Assembly (NCBI RefSeq): GCF_003148885.1
Contig: NZ_QGHD01000011.1
Location: forward strand, 1-64,000
DNA length: 64,000 bases
DNA from: Hallerella porci
GTDB taxonomy: Bacteria > Fibrobacterota > Fibrobacteria > Fibrobacterales > Fibrobacteraceae
Direction of reading: 5' to 3'
The notes under the pieces are model-generated. The model saw only the letters and a list, made by a program, of their open reading frames with translations. It ran no database searches and was not told the DNA's origin. A program made the translations under genes and the position numbers. Every line of letters starts with the position of its first letter. The first letter of the stretch is position 1. Shown here one piece after another: positions 7,852 through 15,706 of this stretch.

Positions 7852-8159
7852 AATTACCGTGAAAAGAGAAAGTGAAAATTTATTTTTATACGCATATTCT
7901 GCGTTGAATATAAAAATTTTTCTTGGAAAAATACTTCATCCATACGAAATTTTTGATTAAAAATTGATTTTAAAAATTCTCCAAATTCATTTTAGAATGA
8001 AAATTTTTAAAATTTAAGCGATTTTTACATAATTTACGCAAAAAATGCGTTAATAATACGACTTTTTTGTCTATCATCAATTTTTCTATGGAAAATTCTT
8101 TTCACTGAATTTATCTTTGGTGCATTCATTTCAACCCCATTTTGGGAAAAGGATTCATT
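7852..8159. other. AT-rich divergent intergenic region
   Basis: No gene is seen in these 308 bp between the divergent Fic-like and aldolase genes, so both promoters must lie here. Two inverted repeats are visible: ATTTTTATA/TATAAAAAT (7882-7890 and 7909-7917) and ACGCA/TGCGT (8036-8040 and 8046-8050). The second lies about 110 bp before the aldolase start and could be an operator. Both are short for such AT-rich DNA. Confidence 0.35.
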
Positions 8160-9110
8160 ATGTACTACCCGTCGATTAAAGTCCTCGATTGCACCATTCG
8201 CGATGGCGGACTCGTCAACAAGCATGACTTCAGTTTGGAATTTGTGCGTCGTCTTTATCAACTTTTGACGGCGGCGGGCGTGGATTATATGGAAATGGGC
8301 TATAAGAATTCTCCGGAATTGTTTGATCCGAAGGAATATGGCCCGTGGAAATTCTGCGAAGATGAAATGCTTTGGAAAGTGCGCGATGGCATTGATAGCG
8401 AAATGAAGATGGCGGTGATGGCCGATGTTGGCCGCGTCAATATGAACGCAATTAAGCCGGCTTCGGAATCTCCGTATCAGATGGTTCGCGTGGCAAGTTA
8501 TGTGAAGAATATCGACAAAGGCATTAGCCTCGTCAATACATTCCACGATTTAGGATTTGAAACGACGCTGAATATTATGGCGGTGAGCCGCGATCGCGGT
8601 CCGGAATTGGATGAAGCGTTGGATCAAGTGGAACACGAATGCAAAAACGATGTGCTCTACTTGGTGGATTCTTTTGGTCATTTCTATCAAGAAGATATTG
8701 ATCAGAGCATGGTGCGTTATCGCGAGCATGTGAAGTCGAAAAAATTCGGTTTCCACGGTCATAATAATCAGCAGCTTGCTTTCTCCAATACGATTCAAGC
8801 AATTATCAATCATGTGGATTATTTGGATTGCACGGTGACTGGAATGGGCCGCGGTGCTGGAAACTGCACGACAGAACTTTTGCTCAGTTTCCTGAAAAAT
8901 CCGAAATATGATTTGCGTCCGGTTTTGGATGCGATTACAGAACTCTTTACTCCGCTTCGTCGCAAGTACGAATGGGGTTACATTATTCCGCAGATGATTA
9001 CGGGTTCTTTGAATTTGCATCCGTCGTCGGCAATTGAATTCCGCAAAGGACCGGATAAAGAATTGTATCGCAAATTCTTTGAACAGATGATGAACGAATT
9101 GAATGTTTAA
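8160..9110 (+). CDS. HMGL-like aldolase/carboxyltransferase TIM-barrel protein
   Basis: This 316-residue protein belongs to the DRE-TIM metallolyase superfamily, which includes 4-hydroxy-2-oxovalerate aldolase, HMG-CoA lyase and isopropylmalate synthase. The hallmark VLDCTIRDGG near residue 8 carries the metal-binding Asp and catalytic Arg, and the second metal site HGHNN is near residue 197. GMGRGAGN near 226 is the loop typical of DmpG-like aldolases. The ATG at 8160 is preferred over an in-frame TTG at 8142 because AAAAGGA lies 6-7 bp before it. Substrate is unknown; no DmpF-like dehydrogenase is nearby, so a biosynthetic role is possible. A terminator follows. Confidence 0.8.
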   Translation: MYYPSIKVLDCTIRDGGLVNKHDFSLEFVRRLYQLLTAAGVDYMEMGYKNSPELFDPKEYGPWKFCEDEMLWKVRDGIDSEMKMAVMADVGRVNMNAIKPASESPYQMVRVASYVKNIDKGISLVNTFHDLGFETTLNIMAVSRDRGPELDEALDQVEHECKNDVLYLVDSFGHFYQEDIDQSMVRYREHVKSKKFGFHGHNNQQLAFSNTIQAIINHVDYLDCTVTGMGRGAGNCTTELLLSFLKNPKYDLRPVLDAITELFTPLRRKYEWGYIIPQMITGSLNLHPSSAIEFRKGPDKELYRKFFEQMMNELNV

Positions 9111-9136
9111 GGAAAACATTTGAATGGATTCACGAG

Positions 9137-9163
9137 AGCGCTCTGACGAGGAGCGCTTTTTTA
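9137..9163 (+). terminator. Terminator after the aldolase gene
   Basis: AGCGCTC (9137-9143) pairs perfectly with GAGCGCT (9151-9157) and a T-run follows. It ends only about 20 bp before the acyltransferase start, so read-through or attenuation of that gene is possible. Confidence 0.85.
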
Positions 9164-9181
9164 TTTCTACTTTTGCCCGCG

Positions 9182-10300
9182 ATGAATGTCAATGGAAAAT
9201 CTTATTTCCCAGCGATAGATGGGTTACGGCTTTTAGCTTCTCTCAATATCGTGATGTTACACCTTTCGTCGTCATCGGCGCTCGGTTATATGTCGCATTG
9301 GAATTGGATTTTTCCGGTGGTTACGGCGCCGGCATTTGCAGCGGGATTGTTTTTTATTTTAGCGGGATTTTTATTCGGCTCCAAATTTAATGATCCCGAT
9401 CGGCGAATGCCTGTAATTCCTTTTATGTTTGCGCGGATTGCAAAACTTTATCGTTGCCATTTTGCGATGACGGTTTTAATGTTTGCAGCGCTTTATGTAA
9501 AACTCGGCGGCTTTGAAAATATGTTTCATCCGCTGCGTTCTTTTCTCATGCATGCGACGCTAACGTGGACATTTTTACCGCAGTTGGGAATGAAATTAAA
9601 TGAACCGAGTTGGTCGCTCACCGCATTTTTTGTGTGCTATGCGATTACTCCTTTTTGCGCACGATTCTTTGCAAAAATTGAAAGTCGAAAAATTCTTTGG
9701 ATTTTCTGCGGGCTTGTTTTTATTCCGGGAATTGCGTGGGGAATTTTCTTTGAATACGCAGGATGTTTAGGAACGCTTCCATTATTAGGCGATTTTTCGG
9801 ATTACAATTTACGTTATCAATATTTTCACATGTTTCCGTTTGTTCGCATTTTTGAATATCTGTTTGGGATGATTCTTTTTCGACTTTATAAATCGGGCGC
9901 GTTTGATTTTTTACAAAAAAATTATGTCGCAGGAATTTTGCAAATCGCATTGCTCGGACTTTTATATGCGAGTTTGTTTACGATGAAATCCGAAAATGTC
10001 GCGTGGAATTTTATTTGTCATCATTCGGTTGCCGTTTTGATTTACGGCGGTTTAATTGTAAGCATTACCACATCGAAAGGATGGCTTTCTAAAATTTTCT
10101 GCATTCCGATGATTCGGTCGGTGGGACGCGCTTCGTTTTATCCGTATTTGATTCATTTGCCGCTCATTACAATTGCGTGGAGTTTTTGCAATTTAAATCG
10201 TCCGCTTGCAACGGTAATTTTCCTTCTCTTTATTTATACGATTAGCACGCTCTATCAAAATTATAAAACGGCTAAGAAAAAGCGTTTAGCGGCAAAATAA
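9182..10300 (+). CDS. Acyltransferase 3 family membrane protein
   Basis: This protein of about 372 residues has around ten hydrophobic segments and the family-defining N-terminal stretch AIDGLRLLASLNIVMLH, in which the His is the proposed catalytic residue. Such proteins (OatA/NodX/WecH type) move acyl groups, often acetyl, onto cell-surface sugars across the inner membrane. The start is probably the ATG at 9182; a TTG three codons earlier is possible, and neither has a clear Shine-Dalgarno. It lies just behind the aldolase terminator. Target polymer is unknown. Confidence 0.8.
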   Translation: MNVNGKSYFPAIDGLRLLASLNIVMLHLSSSSALGYMSHWNWIFPVVTAPAFAAGLFFILAGFLFGSKFNDPDRRMPVIPFMFARIAKLYRCHFAMTVLMFAALYVKLGGFENMFHPLRSFLMHATLTWTFLPQLGMKLNEPSWSLTAFFVCYAITPFCARFFAKIESRKILWIFCGLVFIPGIAWGIFFEYAGCLGTLPLLGDFSDYNLRYQYFHMFPFVRIFEYLFGMILFRLYKSGAFDFLQKNYVAGILQIALLGLLYASLFTMKSENVAWNFICHHSVAVLIYGGLIVSITTSKGWLSKIFCIPMIRSVGRASFYPYLIHLPLITIAWSFCNLNRPLATVIFLLFIYTISTLYQNYKTAKKKRLAAK

Positions 10301-10437
10301 AAAAGACATAAATTGTCAAAATAGAAAGCTAAATTCACGACGAAAATGTTGAAAAATAAATAGCTTTTTCGTCTGTGTTTTTCGTCACTTGAAAGTCTGC
10401 GGGAGAGGAGCTATTTTACACTTGGACTGAGGATTTT

Positions 10438-11220
10438 ATGATAAACCGCTTTCATTTACTCTTTGCATGTTCCGCGATGGCGATTGTCTTTGCGTGTAGC
10501 GAAGGATTATCGTCGGCAGATGAAAATGAAGTGGGAAAAATTTCGAAAAAAGAAAATGCGGTTTATTTCCGAGCGATGGACGCTTATGAAATTGACACCG
10601 AAAAATCAACGATTACGCTGAATGTTCCGGTTTGCCGTGCCGAAAAAGATTCGCTAATTTGGGCACCGTCGGGCGAACGGATTGTGGGAATTTACAAGTA
10701 TCATTCGAAAGAAAAAACGATTCGTTTCGATTTAGCGGGCGAAAGTTTTGATTTGCATTATGACGGAAAAATTTTTCCGATTGGAAATTGGTTAAGTCAA
10801 ACGGATTCAACGAGTTATGCTTCGGGATTTTCATTGGATAACGAAGGAATTTTTACATCGATGAATGTATTTTCCGATTCTTGTGCGATGAAAAATTTGC
10901 GGGCGGTTGAATTTTTGGGCAAAGAAATTTTTGGCGATTCAATTACAGAATTCGGTTGTCGTTCTGCGAAAACTTTCCGCGGAATGAAAATTGTCGTAGA
11001 AAATTATCGTCCGTTAGAAATTGCAATGAAAATTTCGCATGGAGATATTTCGTGCGCAGTAAAAGTTTCGCCGCGCTTTGCGATAAATCGGGAAGATTGC
11101 GAAGCTGCATTTGCCGAATATCGAGAAAACGGTTCGGTGGGAAAATTTCAATTTGAAGATTTTGCATTTGAAACTACTACCGAAGAAAATTGCATGGAAA
11201 ATTTGCTGAAATCGCTTTAA
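10438..11220 (+). CDS. Lipoprotein of unknown function
   Basis: This 260-residue protein has a signal peptide ending in a lipobox VFAC (cysteine at about residue 20), followed by an S/D/E-rich linker and a body of short beta-like segments. I recognise no domain. Several cysteines (in PVCRAE, DSCAMK, FGCRS, ISCAV, EDCEA, ENCME) may form disulfides in the periplasm or outside the cell. It stands alone between the acyltransferase and a strong terminator. Confidence 0.75.
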   Translation: MINRFHLLFACSAMAIVFACSEGLSSADENEVGKISKKENAVYFRAMDAYEIDTEKSTITLNVPVCRAEKDSLIWAPSGERIVGIYKYHSKEKTIRFDLAGESFDLHYDGKIFPIGNWLSQTDSTSYASGFSLDNEGIFTSMNVFSDSCAMKNLRAVEFLGKEIFGDSITEFGCRSAKTFRGMKIVVENYRPLEIAMKISHGDISCAVKVSPRFAINREDCEAAFAEYRENGSVGKFQFEDFAFETTTEENCMENLLKSL

Positions 11221-11245
11221 TTGAGGCTCTTTTTACGCATCCAAA

Positions 11246-11272
11246 GACTCGCCCGCAGGGCGGGTCTTTTTT
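11246..11272 (+). terminator. Strong terminator before secA
   Basis: GACTCGCCC (11246-11254) pairs with GGGCGGGTC (11258-11266; one G-U) around loop GCA, followed by TTTTTT. Confidence 0.92.
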
Positions 11273-11314
11273 GATTTTCTAAATTAGTGGAGTAAATTTT
11301 AAAAAGGATTTTCA

Positions 11315-14215
11315 ATGAGCATTCTCGATTCGCTTCTGCACAAGGTTTTTGGTACTCCGCATGAACGTAAAGTGAAATCTTTGCGCCCAGTCATTGCAGA
11401 GATTCACGAAGCCCGCAAAAAACTCGAAAGTTTAAACGATGCGGAGTTAGCAGCAAAGTCTGCGGAATTCCGCGAAATGCTGAAGAACGGGAAAACATTA
11501 GAAGATATTAAAGTCGAAGCGTTTGCGGTTTGTCAAGAAGCTTGCGACCGTCGCTTGGGAATGTTCAATATCTTTAAGCCAGAATTTGGATTTGATTTTT
11601 CGAAGCTCGGCGATGACGCAGAAATTTTGTCTGCGGTAGATGCTGCGAAAGTGGCGATTGCAGAAGGCAAGCCCGAATGGGAAATTTACATGCCCGCAAA
11701 GTTCTATGCGAAAATTCGCGAACTTTATCCGGACTCGGTAAAGCCTTTCCGAATGCTTCCGTTTGATGTGCAGTTAATCGGTGGCCTTGTGCTTCACGAA
11801 GGTGCAATCGCAGAAATGGCAACGGGTGAAGGTAAAACGTTGGCTGCGGTTTGCCCGGTTTATTTGAATGGACTTTCGGGCAAAGGCGTTCATGTAGTGA
11901 CGGTAAACGATTACCTCGCTGGACGTGACGCAAAGCAGATGGGTTTTGTTTACAAGTTCCTCGGTTTAACCGTTGGCTTAATCGTTCACGATTTGAATGC
12001 GGAACAGCGCCGTGAAAGTTACAATTCGGATGTGACATACGGCACGAACAATGAATTCGGATTTGACTATCTCCGCGATAATATGGCGGTAGATCCGAAA
12101 GAAGTGGTGCAGCGTGAACCGAATTTCTGCATTGTCGATGAAGTGGACTCGATTTTAATCGATGAAGCGCGTACACCGCTTATCATTAGCGGTCCCGCAG
12201 AAGATGCAACGGATAAATACACGAAGGCGCGTCAGTTGGTTGCGCAACTTGTCCGCGGAAAAGATTACACCGTTGATGAAAAAGATAAAATTGTGCAGCT
12301 CACCGAACGCGGAACAAATCACGTGGAACAAATTATGGGTTTCACGAATTTGTATGGCGAACACGCGGAATGGGTGCACTTTATCAGCCAAGCGTTGAAG
12401 GCGGAAAATTTATTTATCCGCGACCGCGATTACATTATCCGCGATGGCGAAGTGGTTATCGTCGATGAAAACACGGGTCGTTTGATGGAAGGTCGCCGTT
12501 ATTCGGATGGCATTCACCAGTCGATTGAAGCGAAGGAAGGTGTGCAGATTCGCCGCGAAAATCAGACCCTTGCGACGATTACATTCCAGAATTATTTCCG
12601 CATGTATAAGAAGCTTTCCGGTATGACAGGTACCGCAGAAACGGAAGCGACGGAATTCATAAAAATTTATAACATGAACACGTGGGTAATTCCCACAAAC
12701 AAACCCTGCATTCGCAAAGATATGCAGGACATGGTTTACAAAACCGAAGACGCAAAATGGAAAGCCATCGTCGCAGAAATTAAAAAGCGTCACGAAAAAG
12801 GTCAGCCGATTCTTGTGGGTACCGCTTCGGTGGAACGTTCCGAAAAAATGCATCAGTTGCTTTTGAAAGAAGGCATTCCGCATGATGTGTTGAACGCAAA
12901 GAATCATAGTCGCGAAGCAGAAATTATTCAGTTCGCAGGATACAAGGGCAAAGTTACCGTAGCGACGAATATGGCCGGCCGCGGAACGGACATTGTGCTT
13001 GGTCCGGGAGTAAAAGAACTCGGCGGTTTGCATGTGCTCGGAACAGAACGTCACGAAAGCCGTCGCATTGATAACCAGTTGCGCGGACGTGCTGGGCGTC
13101 AAGGTGATCCGGGTTCATCGCAATACTTCCTTTCTCTCGATGACGATTTAATGCGCATCTTCGGCGGAAGCAATGTGAAGCAGTTAATGAATCGCTTTGG
13201 CGTTGGCGATGACGAAGTGATTACGCATCCGATTGTTTCGCGCTCCATTCGCGGAGCCCAGAAACGCGTGGAAAGTCAAAGCTTTGATACGCGTAAATAT
13301 TTGCTGGACTACGATAATGTGATGAACGAACAACGTAAAGTGATTTACGGAATTCGCCGTCGCATTTTGAATGGTGAAGATGTGCGCAAAGATATTTGGG
13401 ACAATGTTCAAGATGCTTGCGACATTAAAGTTTCTCAATTCATTTTCAAAGATCGTTTTGCCGATGAATGGAATTGGGACGGTCTTACGACTGCTGTAAA
13501 ATTGAGCTTTGCGATTGAATACAATCCGAGCGCAGATGAACGTAGCACAAAATCCGCGGAACAAGTTTTGGACGAAGTCATCGCACTTTGCAAAACAAAG
13601 TATGACAAACTCGTCGAAATTATTCCGGATGCAGATTTCCGCAACATTGAACGTCGCATTTTCCTTTACACAATTGACCAACATTGGAAGGAAAATTTGT
13701 ATGCGATGGATCAGTTGAAAGATGCGATTCGTTATCAAGGTTATGCGCAGAAAGATCCTTTGGTGATGTATAAAAATCAAGCTTTCGTCACCTTCCAAAA
13801 ATGCCTTGAAAGCATTGCATCGGTTACAGCGCAGCGCATTTTGAATATTCGCATTCAACTGCCGAATGGCATTTCCGTTTCGCCGGAACAGTTGCAAAAA
13901 GCTCCGCGCCCGCAGCCAATTCCTGCAAATGCTGAAAAGCCCGCAGACGCTGCAGAAACAACTGCAAAAGAAACTGCTGCAGAACAAACCGAAAATGCAG
14001 AAGCGCCTAAAGCAGTAGATCCTGTTCCGCAAGCGCCGACATCGAGTGCGATTCCGAGTTCAGCGTTACCGGGAACTCGCCCGCAGGGAATGCGTCGGAC
14101 TCTTCCGGGCGCTCGCACTGTGAAAAACGATCATCCAAAACTTGGACGCAATGATCTTTGTTGGTGCGGCTCGGGCCTCAAGTATAAAAAGTGCCACGGC
14201 AAAGACGAAGTGTAA
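11315..14215 (+). CDS. secA: Preprotein translocase ATPase SecA
   Basis: This 966-residue motor pushes preproteins through SecYEG. Visible elements are the Walker A region ATGEGKTLA at about residue 167, the helicase motif DEVDSILIDEARTPLI near 276, motif VTVATNMAGRGTDI near 548, and RRIDNQLRGRAGRQGDPG near 588. A proline/alanine-rich linker leads to the C-terminal zinc motif CWCGSGLKYKKCHG, which binds SecB and phospholipids. AAAAAGGA precedes the ATG. It stands as a single-gene unit between two terminators. Confidence 0.98.
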   Translation: MSILDSLLHKVFGTPHERKVKSLRPVIAEIHEARKKLESLNDAELAAKSAEFREMLKNGKTLEDIKVEAFAVCQEACDRRLGMFNIFKPEFGFDFSKLGDDAEILSAVDAAKVAIAEGKPEWEIYMPAKFYAKIRELYPDSVKPFRMLPFDVQLIGGLVLHEGAIAEMATGEGKTLAAVCPVYLNGLSGKGVHVVTVNDYLAGRDAKQMGFVYKFLGLTVGLIVHDLNAEQRRESYNSDVTYGTNNEFGFDYLRDNMAVDPKEVVQREPNFCIVDEVDSILIDEARTPLIISGPAEDATDKYTKARQLVAQLVRGKDYTVDEKDKIVQLTERGTNHVEQIMGFTNLYGEHAEWVHFISQALKAENLFIRDRDYIIRDGEVVIVDENTGRLMEGRRYSDGIHQSIEAKEGVQIRRENQTLATITFQNYFRMYKKLSGMTGTAETEATEFIKIYNMNTWVIPTNKPCIRKDMQDMVYKTEDAKWKAIVAEIKKRHEKGQPILVGTASVERSEKMHQLLLKEGIPHDVLNAKNHSREAEIIQFAGYKGKVTVATNMAGRGTDIVLGPGVKELGGLHVLGTERHESRRIDNQLRGRAGRQGDPGSSQYFLSLDDDLMRIFGGSNVKQLMNRFGVGDDEVITHPIVSRSIRGAQKRVESQSFDTRKYLLDYDNVMNEQRKVIYGIRRRILNGEDVRKDIWDNVQDACDIKVSQFIFKDRFADEWNWDGLTTAVKLSFAIEYNPSADERSTKSAEQVLDEVIALCKTKYDKLVEIIPDADFRNIERRIFLYTIDQHWKENLYAMDQLKDAIRYQGYAQKDPLVMYKNQAFVTFQKCLESIASVTAQRILNIRIQLPNGISVSPEQLQKAPRPQPIPANAEKPADAAETTAKETAAEQTENAEAPKAVDPVPQAPTSSAIPSSALPGTRPQGMRRTLPGARTVKNDHPKLGRNDLCWCGSGLKYKKCHGKDEV

Positions 14216-14220
14216 TTTTC

Positions 14221-14257
14221 AAAAGCGAAAGTGTTGAAAAACATTTTCGCTTTTTTT
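14221..14257 (+). terminator. Terminator after secA
   Basis: GCGAAAGTGTT (14225-14235) pairs with AACATTTTCGC (14240-14250; one G-U) and is followed by seven Ts. It lies immediately before tmk. Confidence 0.9.
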
Positions 14258-14261
14258 CGCA

Positions 14262-14915
14262 ATGGATTTTAAAATGAATTTTCAGACGGCAAAAAATTTT
14301 TTCTGTTTAGAAGGCATTGATGGCTGCGGAAAAAGTACGCAGTTAAAAAAAATTGCTCTTGATTTAGAAAACGCAGGTTACGAAGTTCTTTGCATTCGGG
14401 AACCAGGTGGCGTTGAAATCTCAGAAAAAATTCGGCAGCTTTTGTTGGATGTAAAATACAAAGGAATCATGTGCGATAAAACTGAATTGCTTTTGTATAA
14501 CGCTGCGCGTTCTCAGTTAATCGCTGAAAAAATAGCGCCAGCACTTGCCAAAGGAAAAGTAGTTCTTGCAGATCGCTTTGCGTGGAGCACTCTTGCATAT
14601 CAAGGTTATGGTCGCGGAATTGACCCGCAGACAATTCTTGAACTTTCGCAAATTGCGTGTGGCGAATACACTCCCGAACTCACTATCGTATTAGATTTAT
14701 CGGTTGAAGAAAGTCGTCGTCGGCAAGCGGGCGAAGGCCGCACTCCCGATAGACTTGAAAGCGAAGCCGCAGATTTTTTTGAAAGAGTTCGAAACGGTTA
14801 TCAGCAAATGGCAAAAAATTTCCCAGCCTGCGTTTCTCTTATTTATGCAGAAGATTCTGTTGAAAATGTTTACACACAAATTAAGCAACGTATTTTTGAA
14901 AAATTAAAAAGGTAA
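14262..14915 (+). CDS. tmk: Thymidylate kinase
   Basis: This 217-residue enzyme phosphorylates dTMP to dTDP. The P-loop is GIDGCGKST at about residues 18-26, the DR motif is in LADRFAWS near 107, and the lid motif is ESRRRQAGEGRTPDR near 151-165. The lid arginines indicate a type II (E. coli-like) rather than a type I enzyme. Translation could begin at the ATG at 14262 or at the one four codons later. The terminator hairpin of secA almost touches the start, so part of its expression may be read-through. Confidence 0.93.
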   Translation: MDFKMNFQTAKNFFCLEGIDGCGKSTQLKKIALDLENAGYEVLCIREPGGVEISEKIRQLLLDVKYKGIMCDKTELLLYNAARSQLIAEKIAPALAKGKVVLADRFAWSTLAYQGYGRGIDPQTILELSQIACGEYTPELTIVLDLSVEESRRRQAGEGRTPDRLESEAADFFERVRNGYQQMAKNFPACVSLIYAEDSVENVYTQIKQRIFEKLKR

Positions 14916-14944
14916 AATTCTGCTGTTAGAAAAATTCAGATAAT

Positions 14945-15703
14945 TTACTCAATCCCATTTTCGGGCTTTAAGTTAATATCGACTCTCACCGTAAAAGAAT
15001 CTCTTCCGACGACGGTATTCATCCCAAAGGAATCAAATAAATAAATATGAGACTTGGATAAACTATCTAAGCCTACGATAGTGGGTGTTGTTGCAGTGTC
15101 TGCATTTACTCTAAATTCAGAATCGTTTAGAGTTGCTATAAAATAAGCCTGTTTCGAAGGAAATGTGATTTGAATGGAATCGCCAATTTGTTTGTAAAAT
15201 GTTTTATAAGGAGTTAAATCAATATCAAATTTTTTTACGACAGAATTTGCATCTTTTAATTCAAAATGGACAAAATTATTCGAGTCTAGAGGTAGAGTTA
15301 TTTTACTATCGTAATTGACGGTTTGATGATTGCTTTTGTATATATACCTTGGAAGAGAATAGCATTTTGTTGAAGCCTGTTTACTTGTTATAACTTCATA
15401 TCCTTGTGAGGTTAATGTAGATTTTGTGTTATCATTTTTTTGAATTTGTAACCCTTCTTTAAATTGAACTATAGCGGCATTTTTGTAGAGTTCATTCTCT
15501 AGGTATAATCTTATAAAGTAAATCATACTTGCATAATGAATTTTTCTCGTTAGCTTTACATCTCTAGAATCACAATCGTCATGAGATTTGCATGCTGCAT
15601 AACAATCACGAGAGCTACATTCTGGGCAACTATCATCTAATCCCATATCAATACCACAAGACAATAAAAATAGACAAGTTAAAATAAAAATTAGCTTATT
15701 CAT
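14945..15703 (-). CDS. Lipoprotein, paralogue of the protein at 20081-20884
   Basis: This 252-residue protein has a signal peptide ending LLSC (cysteine at about residue 16) and a Cys-rich N-terminus (CPECSSRDCYAACKSHDDC). The core shares a pattern with the protein encoded at 20081-20884: IHY.SMI...LYLE...Y followed by an aIV.....GL element, then a KFDIDL / KYDFDV segment. Function is unknown; it is probably exported and attached to the outer membrane. It starts 4 bp after the stop of the heparinase-like gene and so is the last gene of that minus-strand unit. Confidence 0.7.
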   Translation of the reverse strand: MNKLIFILTCLFLLSCGIDMGLDDSCPECSSRDCYAACKSHDDCDSRDVKLTRKIHYASMIYFIRLYLENELYKNAAIVQFKEGLQIQKNDNTKSTLTSQGYEVITSKQASTKCYSLPRYIYKSNHQTVNYDSKITLPLDSNNFVHFELKDANSVVKKFDIDLTPYKTFYKQIGDSIQITFPSKQAYFIATLNDSEFRVNADTATTPTIVGLDSLSKSHIYLFDSFGMNTVVGRDSFTVRVDINLKPENGIE

Positions 15704-15706
15704 AAT

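Noticed and set aside
7882-7917. ATTTTTATA/TATAAAAAT inverted repeat as an operator
   Set aside because: Such A/T-only repeats are expected by chance in DNA this AT-rich, and the 18-bp spacer is long. It is kept only as a note.
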